Assembly (NCBI GenBank): GCA_027487835.1
Contig: JAIYCU010000013.1
Span: forward strand, 62,001 to 126,000
Origin: Bacteroidota bacterium
Lineage (GTDB): Bacteria; Bacteroidota; Bacteroidia; UKL13-3
DNA: 64,000 nucleotides
Reading direction: 5' to 3'
How positions within the stretch are numbered: the stretch's first letter is position 1; every line of letters begins with the position of its first letter. Of this stretch, positions 17,568 to 26,367 are shown piece by piece. The translations under genes and the position numbers were made by a program. Under the pieces are notes generated by a model. The model searched no databases, was not told where the DNA came from, and saw only the letters and a list, made by a program, of their open reading frames with translations.

Positions 17568-19172
17568 ATGAAATTGCAAAGAATCATCCCCCTCCTATTG
17601 TTGTTTTTTATTAGCCTTGGTGCCGCGGCACAAAAAAACACCTTGCAACGCAGCCTCTATTTTGAATCTGGTAGTTATACTTTGCAATCTCAAAACCTTG
17701 CAGTTTTGCAAGGCTTATTAGACAGTCTAAAAAACTATCAAGCTTTTAGCATTCAACTTAAAGGCTATACAGATGATGTTGGGGATAGCGCTTACAACAT
17801 GAGCCTGTCTCAAAAAAGAGTGGAAATTAGCAGGGCATTTTTTATTTCCAATGGCATTGATACTAGCAAAATAATTACTGCCGCTTATGGCAAAAACAAG
17901 CCCCTTGCAGACAACCTTAGCGAGGAAGGAAAACAAAAAAACAGAAGGGTAGATATTCTAATTAAATACAAAAGAAAACCCATCATAGACAGCAGCCTCC
18001 TCTTGCCTTCTATCAAAGAACTCTACAAAAAAATAGAAAGAAAACCACAGGAATTTCTAATTCAATCCGACCGTGATACGGTCATTCGCGGACAAATGGG
18101 AACCGTATTGTACATCAAAGCCAACTCCTTTAAGGGCATCCCTGCCACTGCGAGTGAAATGGTTACCATAAAGTTGAAAGAGGCCTATTTGCTTTCTGAA
18201 ATGATACAGGATAACCTCATTACCACCTCCAACAACCGAATGATTGAAACCCAAGGGATGATTTCCATTGAAGCCTTTACGGCCAAGGGCAAACAAACCG
18301 ACCTACAAGCGGGTAAAAACATAACGGTATTTATGCCAACGGATACGGTGAGAGCAGATGTCCAAGTTTTTAATAGCAGGTCGCCACAACATGATGGGGG
18401 AATGAACTGGATCATCAATAATAACACGGCCTTGTCTGGTTTTAGTTTGGCCGACCTTAATACCTGCGCGTCGCACCTAAGTGGGGGTTCTGGCAATGAT
18501 TGTAAATTGTTTTTTTGCAAGATTAGAAAGGCAGTTAGAAGCGTGTTTAAAAGGAAGTCGAACAATGCCCCAAACAACTTACCCATGCTAAGCAAAAGTC
18601 TGATTCCTACCTGCAAACAACTTCAAGAACTATATGAAAAGTATGGGGTAAAAAACTTAAACGACCTTGCCCTGGCCATCAACAAACCCCTGCTGGATAG
18701 TTTTGGGGTAAAAACCATTGAAGCACTAAGAGATACCCTCGCTAAAGTTAACCTTCAAAGGATAGAGCTGGCGTATCAAAATGGTTCAATATCTTATAAC
18801 GACTTAAAGTACTATGTATTCAATACCACAAAACTTGGGTTTATTAATATTGATGCCTTCGCCAAATTAAAACCTGGTAGTTTGGTAGACCTCACCATTA
18901 AATTTACCCCAGAAAGGAATACTGAATGTAAACTGGTCTTCAAAGAACGACGCGCAGTTTTGCCTGGCGCTAACCTTGGGAAAAACTATGAATTTAATAA
19001 AATCCCCAAGAACGAAACAGTATATATTGTAGCCATAAAATACCTCAATGGGCAAGCCCTATTGGCCATAGAGGAAATTAAAACCGCACAAAAAACCATT
19101 GAACCCAATTTCCAAACCTATACCTTAGAAGAACTAAAGGAGCAATTAAAGAAACTAGACGATAGGGAGTAG
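17568..19172 (+). CDS. secreted/outer-membrane protein with N-terminal OmpA domain
   Basis: A signal peptide (residues 1-21, cut after GAAAQ) is followed directly by an OmpA-like peptidoglycan-binding domain: LYFESGSYTL, then GYTDDVGDSAYNMSLSQKRV and KQKNRRVDILI (about 28-135). Usually this domain is at the C-terminus of barrel proteins; here it is first. Residues about 165-300 resemble the ZU5-like module common in Bacteroidota surface proteins (T..R.QMGTVLYIKANSF, then ETQGMISIEAF). The remaining 230 residues have no recognised domain. Likely it sits in the periplasm, anchored to peptidoglycan. It precedes an unrelated FAD oxidoreductase by 53 bases, so cotranscription is possible but not shown. 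Confidence 0.8.
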   Translation: MKLQRIIPLLLLFFISLGAAAQKNTLQRSLYFESGSYTLQSQNLAVLQGLLDSLKNYQAFSIQLKGYTDDVGDSAYNMSLSQKRVEISRAFFISNGIDTSKIITAAYGKNKPLADNLSEEGKQKNRRVDILIKYKRKPIIDSSLLLPSIKELYKKIERKPQEFLIQSDRDTVIRGQMGTVLYIKANSFKGIPATASEMVTIKLKEAYLLSEMIQDNLITTSNNRMIETQGMISIEAFTAKGKQTDLQAGKNITVFMPTDTVRADVQVFNSRSPQHDGGMNWIINNNTALSGFSLADLNTCASHLSGGSGNDCKLFFCKIRKAVRSVFKRKSNNAPNNLPMLSKSLIPTCKQLQELYEKYGVKNLNDLALAINKPLLDSFGVKTIEALRDTLAKVNLQRIELAYQNGSISYNDLKYYVFNTTKLGFINIDAFAKLKPGSLVDLTIKFTPERNTECKLVFKERRAVLPGANLGKNYEFNKIPKNETVYIVAIKYLNGQALLAIEEIKTAQKTIEPNFQTYTLEELKEQLKKLDDRE

Positions 19173-19225
19173 AAACAATTGCATCTAAATTAATTTATTA
19201 TATATTCCATGTAAATTTAAACTAC

Positions 19226-20974
19226 ATGGAAAAAGTAATTATTCTAGGTGGCGGCATTGCGGGCATGAGTGCTGCACATGAACTTATTGAAAGAGGCTTT
19301 GCAGTTGAAATATTTGAAAGAAACCCAATTTACATGGGTGGAAAAGCCAGAAGCATAGATTATAACCACGACCATGAATACCAAAACCCATTGCCTGGCG
19401 AGCATGGATTTAGGTTCTTCCCCGGGTTTTATAAGCACATTATTGATACCATGAAACGGATTCCGTTTGAGGTGAATGGTAAGAAACAAACGGTTTTTAA
19501 TAACCTTACCGCTACTTCCAGAATCATGTTGGCAAGGCAAGGAAAAGCCCCTATTGTAACGCCGGCTTCCTTTCCAAAAAGTTTATCAGACATTAAACTT
19601 ATCATAAAAGATTTACATGGCATTGATAGTGGCCTAACAAGCGAAGAGGTGCACTTTTTTGCCGAAAGAGTTTGGCAACTGATGACAAGCTCCAAAACCA
19701 GAAGAGAAAATGACTATGAAAGACTGGGTTGGTGGGAATATTTGCAAGCTGATAGGTTTTCTGTTAACTACCAGCATTTGTTGGTGGAAGGCCTCACAAG
19801 AACATTGGTGGCTGCCAAGGCCGAATTAGCCAGCACAAAAACGGGTGGAGATATCTTTTTACAACTCTTTTATTGCTCAACCGACCCAAGCGTAAATACC
19901 GACCGCGTATTAAATGGACCCACGAATGATAAATTCTTAACCGCTTGGAAAGACTATTTAATTTCAAAAAATGTAGTCATCCATCAAGGCACTTCTGCCA
20001 CCCATGTTAACCTAAACAAAGACAATACGGTTAAATCTATCAGCATTTCCCACCACCATGGCGAAACAAAAGAAGTTTCGGGGGATTATTATATCATGGC
20101 CATGCCGGTGGAAAGGGCTGCAAAATTGATCTCTAAGGAATTGATTAATGCCGACTCCACCTTACAATATATTCAACAACTTTCCACCAGTGTTAGTTGG
20201 ATGAATGGGTTGCAATATTACCTTTCGGAAGATGTTATCATCAATAAGGGCCATGTGATTTGCAGTGATTCTGAATGGGCATTAACTTGTATTAGTCAGG
20301 TGCAGTTTTGGGAAGGCTACGACATCACCACCAAAGGCAACCAAAAGGTAAAAGGGGTATTGAGTGTAGATATCAGTGATTGGTTTACCCCTGGCACATA
20401 TACCACAAAAAAACCAGCCAATGAATGTACCCGAGAGGAAGTAGAAAAAGAAGTAAGGGCTCAGCTTAAGGCGAGCTTAAATTTTGAAAAAGAAATCCTT
20501 AGGGATGACATGATTATTGACTTTTACCTAGACCGAGATATAAGGGAAAAGCCCACTTCTGAGTTTAGCAAAAAAGAGTTAGATGACATTGAACCTTTAT
20601 TGGTAAATTCAATTAATACCTGGGGACTAAGGCCAACGGCAGATTGCTATATTCCTAACTTATTTTTTGCAAGTGATTATGTTCGAACCAATACTGACTT
20701 AGCCACCATGGAGGGCGCAAACGAAGCGGCAAGGCGTGCGGTTAATTGTATTTTACAAAAATCTGGAAGCACAGCTGAATCTTGTGAAATCTGGCAACTT
20801 GAAGAGCCTTTTTGCTTTGATTTAATGAAATGGCATGATAAACAAAGGTATAAAAAAGGACTTCCTTGGAGTGCGGATTTTCCCTTTTGGATAAAAGGAC
20901 TTACCGTAATAATGGCCATTGTTTATTTTTTGGGTGCCATGCTTAAAGCCCTCCTATTTGGTAGAAGTAAATAA
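19226..20974 (+). CDS. FAD-dependent amine-oxidase/phytoene-desaturase-like oxidoreductase
   Basis: The N-terminal dinucleotide-binding motif VIILGGGIAGMSAAHELIERG and an acidic strand end (FERN) followed by GGKARS are typical of the flavin amine oxidase/phytoene desaturase superfamily. A C-terminal ATMEGANEAARRAVN-like helix closes the FAD site. A hydrophobic segment near the C-terminus (about residues 553-573) suggests attachment to the inner membrane. At 582 residues it is longer than CrtI (about 490). The substrate is unknown; an isoprenoid or squalene-related lipid would fit the superfamily. Only eight bases separate it from the 7-TM gene, which itself overlaps an adenylate cyclase. Confidence 0.75.
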   Translation: MEKVIILGGGIAGMSAAHELIERGFAVEIFERNPIYMGGKARSIDYNHDHEYQNPLPGEHGFRFFPGFYKHIIDTMKRIPFEVNGKKQTVFNNLTATSRIMLARQGKAPIVTPASFPKSLSDIKLIIKDLHGIDSGLTSEEVHFFAERVWQLMTSSKTRRENDYERLGWWEYLQADRFSVNYQHLLVEGLTRTLVAAKAELASTKTGGDIFLQLFYCSTDPSVNTDRVLNGPTNDKFLTAWKDYLISKNVVIHQGTSATHVNLNKDNTVKSISISHHHGETKEVSGDYYIMAMPVERAAKLISKELINADSTLQYIQQLSTSVSWMNGLQYYLSEDVIINKGHVICSDSEWALTCISQVQFWEGYDITTKGNQKVKGVLSVDISDWFTPGTYTTKKPANECTREEVEKEVRAQLKASLNFEKEILRDDMIIDFYLDRDIREKPTSEFSKKELDDIEPLLVNSINTWGLRPTADCYIPNLFFASDYVRTNTDLATMEGANEAARRAVNCILQKSGSTAESCEIWQLEEPFCFDLMKWHDKQRYKKGLPWSADFPFWIKGLTVIMAIVYFLGAMLKALLFGRSK

Positions 20975-20982
20975 GTTATACT

Positions 20983-21663
20983 ATGACAATCTGGGAATAC
21001 ATACAAGAACCGCATCCGTGGTTTGATACCACCAATTATACGCCTTTGCAAATTGGCCTCTTTACCACCGGCGCCTTGCTTTGGATTTTGGCCTATGTGG
21101 TGGTTATCCGCTATGCGATTAAGTACAAAACAGTCCTTATACCCGCAGTAGCAGTGGTGTGCAATTATGGGAACGAGGTTGGCGGTGCCATTTTTTGGGT
21201 ACCCGATATGGGTAAAGCGCTGGTGCTTGCCTATTGGGGATGGTTTGTGCTCGATACGTTTATCGTTTACAAACTCTTAAAATATGGATACAAACAATAT
21301 ACAACGCCCTTTTTTAAAGACAACCTAAAATGGCTGGTATTGGCGGGCCTTTGCGGCAGCATACCCCTCTCCTGTTTATTTATGGTGCAATATGATTTAC
21401 CCATGGGTGTGATTGATGCCTATATTGTCAATATTGTAATGAGTGTGGCGTTTTTAAGCCTGCTATTTGTTCCAAACTTTCCAGAGCACAGCACACTTTT
21501 GGCTTGGAGTAAATTTTTGGGCACAGGCATTATTAGCGTAATGTTTAGCACCAAATACCCAGAAAATAATTTTCTATGGTTCATTTACTTTGTAGTAGCC
21601 GCTATTGATATTGCCTTTATAATTTTAATGTACCGTAAACGCAAGCAACTACAAACAGCATGA
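20983..21663 (+). CDS. seven-helix integral membrane protein, possibly a membrane terpene-cyclase relative
   Basis: About seven hydrophobic helices fill 226 residues. Charged residues inside helices stand out: Glu in CNYGNEVGGAIFW and Asp in WGWFVLDTFIVYKLLKYGY. Small seven-helix membrane terpene cyclases of the PaxB/AusL type have this size and an intramembrane Glu and Asp at comparable places, and the gene sits beside an isoprenoid-oxidase-like flavoprotein. That similarity is from memory of the family pattern and is not proven. Alternatively it is a membrane sensor partnered with the cyclase, whose start codon overlaps its stop (ATGA). Confidence 0.55.
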   Translation: MTIWEYIQEPHPWFDTTNYTPLQIGLFTTGALLWILAYVVVIRYAIKYKTVLIPAVAVVCNYGNEVGGAIFWVPDMGKALVLAYWGWFVLDTFIVYKLLKYGYKQYTTPFFKDNLKWLVLAGLCGSIPLSCLFMVQYDLPMGVIDAYIVNIVMSVAFLSLLFVPNFPEHSTLLAWSKFLGTGIISVMFSTKYPENNFLWFIYFVVAAIDIAFIILMYRKRKQLQTA

Positions 21664-22895
21664 ACAAAGTCTTCAGGAAAATTTACGACCTAAGCCTTCC
21701 TGCCCTGCCAGAAAGCGATGTTGATTTGCTGAGAAAGCATAAACTATTCATAAACACCTGCCTTTTTACCTCCATTTTTGGCGCAGGGTATGGTGTAATG
21801 AGCTACTTTATTGGGTTTAGCACAGGGGTATGGACAATGGCCGTAAGTGTTGCATTTTTTGTTTCCTGCATTTGCCTGCTTCGTTTTATAAACATTAAAG
21901 TGTTGGGCTTTGTGGTAGGCATTTATACCATATGGCTAAATGCGGTATTGGTGTATTATTCTGGAGGATTATTTACCTCTCCAACTTCACCTTGGATAAC
22001 CCTAACCACCCCAATTGTATTATTGTTAACGAATAGAAAAACAGCCTATGTCATATTAGCCATTTGTGTAGCCTTTGTAATTGGGTATACTTTGGTAATT
22101 AGCAGTGGCTATGTTTTTCCTTTTACCTATGACAAAGAACAGTATCACTTACCTTTTTTAACCTTATCCTTTGGTGGTTTGGTGGTGATTTTCTTTTTGA
22201 TCACAAACGCCTTTGAAAGCTTAAAACAGCAGGCCTTAGACAGTTTGATGCTAAAGCAAGCAGAACTAGAAGCTGAGCAAAAACGCTCGCAAGACTTGCT
22301 ATTAAATATGTTGCCAGCAGATATTGCCGAAGAGTTAAAAGTTACGGGTGGAGCCATTGCCAAACAATACAAAAATGTATCTGTCCTGTTTACCGATTTT
22401 GTGAATTTTACGGGCATCAGCGAAAGCTTAACACCAACTGAATTGGTAGAAGAAATCCATCAAAACTTTACCGCCTTTGATGCCATCATGGAAAAGCATG
22501 GCATAGAGAAAATTAAGACCATTGGCGATGCCTATTTAGCGGTGTGTGGCTTGCCCAATGAAGTTGCTGATCATGCGCAGCGCATCACCAAAGCAGCCTT
22601 AGAAATTCAAGCATTCATGCTCACAAATGGTGGTAAATTTCAAGTAAGAATTGGCATACATTCTGGCCAGGTAGTGGCTGGCATCGTAGGGGTAAAAAAG
22701 TTTGCCTATGATATTTGGGGCGATACCGTAAACATGGCAAACCGCATGGAATCTAATAGCGAACCAGGAAAAATAAATATTAGTCAGGCTACTTATGAAC
22801 TAATCAAAGAGGAGTTTGCGTGTGAGCATAGAGGAAAGATTAATGCCAAAGGGAAAGGGGAGATTGATATGTGGTTTGTGAATAGAAAATTGTAA
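21660..22895 (+). CDS. membrane-bound class III adenylate cyclase (cyclase 1)
   Basis: Six hydrophobic segments in residues about 30-190 form a membrane sensor of the type found on bacterial cyclases and kinases (SGGLFTSPTSPW loop). A short coiled coil leads to a class III catalytic domain. Metal-binding Asp are D246 (LFTDFVNFT) and D290 (IGDAYLAV). Adenine selectivity residues K286 and D351 (AYDIWGD) are those of adenylate, not guanylate, cyclases. The transition-state pair N358 and R362 is present. The domain is therefore expected to be active as a homodimer making cAMP from ATP. Its catalytic domain is almost identical to the GAF-cyclase 19 kb downstream, and it opens the paralogous array that lies between them. 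Confidence 0.95.
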   Translation: MNKVFRKIYDLSLPALPESDVDLLRKHKLFINTCLFTSIFGAGYGVMSYFIGFSTGVWTMAVSVAFFVSCICLLRFINIKVLGFVVGIYTIWLNAVLVYYSGGLFTSPTSPWITLTTPIVLLLTNRKTAYVILAICVAFVIGYTLVISSGYVFPFTYDKEQYHLPFLTLSFGGLVVIFFLITNAFESLKQQALDSLMLKQAELEAEQKRSQDLLLNMLPADIAEELKVTGGAIAKQYKNVSVLFTDFVNFTGISESLTPTELVEEIHQNFTAFDAIMEKHGIEKIKTIGDAYLAVCGLPNEVADHAQRITKAALEIQAFMLTNGGKFQVRIGIHSGQVVAGIVGVKKFAYDIWGDTVNMANRMESNSEPGKINISQATYELIKEEFACEHRGKINAKGKGEIDMWFVNRKL

Positions 22896-22979
22896 ACTCA
22901 CACTTATCTTCATTGGGGTACCTTCTTTATTTATCCTATTGTGAAGATATAATTCTAAATTATTAAATTGTATCAGATT

Positions 22980-22987
22980 TACCTTTG
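22980..22987 (+). promoter_or_regulatory. TAnnTTTG-type minus-7 box (possible)
   Basis: TACCTTTG matches the Bacteroidota minus-7 consensus exactly, but it ends only two bases before the ATG of the first array gene, so a transcript would be leaderless or nearly so. No well-spaced minus-33 TTG is evident. It may be chance. Confidence 0.3.
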
Positions 22988-22989
22988 AA

Positions 22990-24009
22990 ATGAAAAACGA
23001 ACTTTTATTACTTTGTCTAACAATTTTCTCCTTCATTAATATAAAGGCCCAGAACAATTGTAACAATTATATGGATCAAGCCAAATCCTTCTATCAAGTC
23101 GGAAAATTTGATCAAGTTATAAATACTATAAAAACATGCTCAAACACTGAATCCGACCCTGTGAATCAATGGCAATCTTCACGTCTTTTAGCTCAAGCTT
23201 ATTTAGGTCTTAATGATTCAAAAAATGCAAAATCCGCTGCAGAAGATATGTTGGAAAAGAACCCATTGTACAAAACCAGCTTGATTGAAGACAGCAAGGA
23301 GTTTGTGGCTTTAATCAATTCAGTTTCCGTAGTTCCGCGTTTTTCGCTTAGCCTCTCTGCAGCTGCCGGGGTAAATATTAGTTATCCGAATGTGATTAAC
23401 AGTTACGGAATTACTGCTAATAAAAAATACTATGAGAAAGGCAAAGCTAAACAATTCGGACTCTATACCGGATATAGCTTTTCCAAGAGATTAAGTGCCC
23501 ATACAGGTGTAATCTATGCCGAAAATAATTATTCTTTAATCTATGCTGTTCAAAATTTGAATTTTAAGTACAATGAAACTTTAAACTATCTCCAGGTGCC
23601 ATTGTTTGCGAGGTTTCAAATAAAACCTAAAGGAAACTTTAAAGTTTTTGCTCAGGCTGGCGGCATAGCCGGTTTTTTAACAAAAGCAATATATGATATG
23701 GAAAAAACATCCTCCTCCATGGAAGTTACCAAGCTAAAAAGTTTCGATGTAACCGACAGTAGAACGAAAGCAATTTACGGAGCTATCATGGGGATTGGTG
23801 CCAGTTATAAATTGAAAGAAGGCCATGTGTTTGGAGAAATTAATTATCAATATTCTTTTACAAATATTAACAAGGAGAACACACGCTTAAACAATGACAA
23901 TTTGGTTAATAATTATTTCTATATTGATGATGATTTGCGGTTGAATAACCTCATTTTCTCCATAGGTTATACTTTTTATCTTAGTTATTTTGTTCAACGC
24001 GGTAAATAG
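22990..24009 (+). CDS. TPR plus outer-membrane beta-barrel protein, array family A (copy 1)
   Basis: A signal peptide (about 1-20, INIKAQ) is followed by a periplasmic helical-repeat region (about 25-100): MDQAKSFYQVGKFDQVINTI and a second TPR-like pair with ARxLAQAYLGL. From about residue 115 alternating aromatic/small residues and repeated Tyr/Phe strand ends indicate a PF13568-like barrel of roughly ten strands, closing with an IDDDLRLNNLIFSIGYTF strand. Family A has one other copy about 10 kb on, with the same ending (FIDDDIQLSNL). It is followed after eight bases by a family B relative. The tandem A-B arrangement recurs. An outer-membrane channel or receptor with a periplasmic protein-binding module is inferred. 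Confidence 0.8.
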   Translation: MKNELLLLCLTIFSFINIKAQNNCNNYMDQAKSFYQVGKFDQVINTIKTCSNTESDPVNQWQSSRLLAQAYLGLNDSKNAKSAAEDMLEKNPLYKTSLIEDSKEFVALINSVSVVPRFSLSLSAAAGVNISYPNVINSYGITANKKYYEKGKAKQFGLYTGYSFSKRLSAHTGVIYAENNYSLIYAVQNLNFKYNETLNYLQVPLFARFQIKPKGNFKVFAQAGGIAGFLTKAIYDMEKTSSSMEVTKLKSFDVTDSRTKAIYGAIMGIGASYKLKEGHVFGEINYQYSFTNINKENTRLNNDNLVNNYFYIDDDLRLNNLIFSIGYTFYLSYFVQRGK

Positions 24010-24017
24010 AACATTTG

Positions 24018-25052
24018 ATGAAAACTAAAATTCTCACAATTTTTGTAATTTACCTTCTCATTTTTTCAAAAGGATGGGCGCAGACTGCTGATAAAACGGC
24101 TTGCATAAATAATCTAACAGCTGCAAACACCCTTTATGAGAAAGCTCAATTTGCTGAAGCTATTTCTCTTTTGGAGCCCTGCATACAATCCGGTCAAATG
24201 AAAAAAAACGAAGCTGATGCCTACCGTATTTTAGGCTTATGTTATCTTCAAATGAATAATGAAGCGAAAACAAACGACGCTATTGCTCACCTGTTAAAGG
24301 CTAATAACAATTACCAACAATTCCCATTCAATGATCCAAAAGAATTTACCAAAATTGTAAATTCATTTACCGTTCAATCAAAACTTACCCTTGGCATAAA
24401 AACAGGATTCAACTTCAGTTTTCCCAATATCACTCAAGCATACAGTATTAAACCAGCCACCCTCGAAACTCAAAGTGGAAGAGGCCAGTTTCTTGGAATA
24501 ACTGGAGATTATTTTTTTAAGCAGAAAACTTTTGGTATCAATGCTTGGACTGCGGCAAGCACCTTGGTGTTTACCGAAAATGTTATTTTTAATGATATTG
24601 AAAAAATTAACTTCAAAGAGGAATTGAAATATGTAGATATAGGTTTAGAATTCAAGTATTTTCCAATGAAAAAGGCAAGAATACAGCCATACCTCGGACT
24701 TGGAGTTAATATGTTAATCCTCAGAAGCGCCATATCCAATGTTGTTTATACCAATAGTTACCTCGGCACCAAAAATGAAAGTAGTCGAGATATGGAGGTA
24801 GAGGGCTTTGTTAGTTCAATAGTTTATAATGGCATTGTAGATTTTGGAATCAATGCAAAAGCGGGAAAAGGTGTTTTGGGACTCGGTTTACAACACGGGT
24901 ATGCATTTTCTTTAAGCAATAACCCAGAAGCACGCTATGATAACCTTGAATATACCCTTTCCAATCAATGGGTTGATTGTGATGTAAAGTTAAACTACTT
25001 AAATGTGTATGTCACGTATTCATTTCCTTTGTTGTGGAGGGTTTATAAATAA
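24018..25052 (+). CDS. TPR plus outer-membrane beta-barrel protein, array family B (copy 1)
   Basis: The layout is that of the preceding gene: signal peptide ending SKGWAQ, a TPR region with ANTLYEKAQFAEAISLLEPC and YRILGLCYLQMN, an FNDPKEFTKIVN linker, and a barrel from about residue 118 to the end. I use the ATG; a TTG codon immediately before it would add one residue. B differs from A in its strand sequence and ends with a segment of the type LSNQWVDCDVKLNYLNVYVTY shared with the second B copy. The pair A-B looks like an ancient duplication kept together, perhaps as a hetero-oligomeric outer-membrane complex. Confidence 0.8.
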   Translation: MKTKILTIFVIYLLIFSKGWAQTADKTACINNLTAANTLYEKAQFAEAISLLEPCIQSGQMKKNEADAYRILGLCYLQMNNEAKTNDAIAHLLKANNNYQQFPFNDPKEFTKIVNSFTVQSKLTLGIKTGFNFSFPNITQAYSIKPATLETQSGRGQFLGITGDYFFKQKTFGINAWTAASTLVFTENVIFNDIEKINFKEELKYVDIGLEFKYFPMKKARIQPYLGLGVNMLILRSAISNVVYTNSYLGTKNESSRDMEVEGFVSSIVYNGIVDFGINAKAGKGVLGLGLQHGYAFSLSNNPEARYDNLEYTLSNQWVDCDVKLNYLNVYVTYSFPLLWRVYK

Positions 25053-25059
25053 CTTGAGA

Positions 25060-26349
25060 ATGAAAAAAGTAATACAAATATTAACTCTTTTGTGCTCGTT
25101 GATTTTCGCGTCTTCTTGTAAAAAAGAATATAAGGTCATTTCAAATGAAAATCCCTTTGGCACCCTAATTGGCGATGGTAATCCCCATACCATTGGTGAA
25201 GTTATTCAAACTAATGATGACCAATATTTAATTTGTGGGACTGCTGCTAGAGGGGAGAATGGGATGTGTGATGGTTATCTTATGAAATTGGATGACAAAT
25301 TCAATGTGTTGTGGTACAAAAATTTTGGAGGAACCAACCAAGACTTTTTTGAAAATTTAGCAGTTGATGAAAGCGGCAACATCCTAGCGGCTGGAAACAG
25401 TTTTAGTTATGGCATATCATTAGATTCATCAGTTGCTGAGAGAAACAATTTGATTTATATGGTATATGTTGATAGATCCGGTAAGAAATTATGGGAAAAA
25501 ACACATCAGGCAAGAGATACAATTGGTGTTATTAATTATAGAAATGAAGCGTATAAGGTACTTTACCTAAAAAACAACAAGTTCTGTTTAGGCGGTATTA
25601 CTTCAAATTACAATTCCGACCTTAGTTTTGATGGTTACGTTTTTGGACTTGACAATAAAGGGGAAATAGAATGGAGCAGTAATTATTTTGATGACCCATT
25701 GCCGCCATCAGGGGGAGATTACGAATTTATAGATGATATGGTATTGAACGATGATGGAACTATTGCTTTAATGTTTCAATCACCTAATAGCACAGGAACA
25801 CAAAATGGCAAAATCATAACGATTCCTTCCGACCCAAGGGGCTATCAAAAAAACCGGACATTAAGTAAAGGGTTACCGCTATTGAATATGTCGGGAAATC
25901 CTTTTGACCAAAAAGGCAAGATTCCAATGAAATCTTTACCTGGAGAGAAATATGCAATCGTTTCAGTTTATAACCCAAACTTTGATTTAAGAGATACCGT
26001 TATGGAGCAACTGTTTGTTACAGATAAAAAAGGTAGTATCCTATTCAAAACAACCTTTCAACATTTTATCAATGAGCCAAAGATAACTGTAATTGGCGAA
26101 CATATTATGTTAGCAGGTTTTTATGTCAGTAACCTTAAAAAGTTCCCATGTTGGGTAATGACCGATTTAACAGGTAAAATATTAAGTGAAGTTTATTATG
26201 GTTTGGAACTGTGTAATCCTGATAAACTGAAATTTAGTTCGACCTTTATAAATAAAAAGGGAGAGGTAATTACTTTTGGCATATTAACTGATGCCTATAA
26301 ATCCTTTTTATTGGTGTTAAAATCAGATACAAAAGGTGTTATAAAGTAA
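25060..26349 (+). CDS. propeller-like lipoprotein, array family C (copy 1, most divergent)
   Basis: The start is the ATG that gives a lipoprotein signal: MKKVIQILTLLCSLIFASSC with Cys lipidation followed by KKE. The mature protein has blade-like repeats of the form (D)GYLMKLDDKFNVLWYKNFGG and DESGNILAAGNSF, spaced about 45-50 residues apart, as in beta-propellers. Compared with the other three C copies it lacks the KAPDGGYLLWG signature and has QTNDDQYLICG in its place. It begins seven bases after the B gene, and an 18-base gap leads to a family D lipoprotein. Attachment to the outer membrane is expected; whether it faces the surface or the periplasm is unknown. Confidence 0.75.
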   Translation: MKKVIQILTLLCSLIFASSCKKEYKVISNENPFGTLIGDGNPHTIGEVIQTNDDQYLICGTAARGENGMCDGYLMKLDDKFNVLWYKNFGGTNQDFFENLAVDESGNILAAGNSFSYGISLDSSVAERNNLIYMVYVDRSGKKLWEKTHQARDTIGVINYRNEAYKVLYLKNNKFCLGGITSNYNSDLSFDGYVFGLDNKGEIEWSSNYFDDPLPPSGGDYEFIDDMVLNDDGTIALMFQSPNSTGTQNGKIITIPSDPRGYQKNRTLSKGLPLLNMSGNPFDQKGKIPMKSLPGEKYAIVSVYNPNFDLRDTVMEQLFVTDKKGSILFKTTFQHFINEPKITVIGEHIMLAGFYVSNLKKFPCWVMTDLTGKILSEVYYGLELCNPDKLKFSSTFINKKGEVITFGILTDAYKSFLLVLKSDTKGVIK

Positions 26350-26367
26350 TAAAAATTCATTTTTAAA

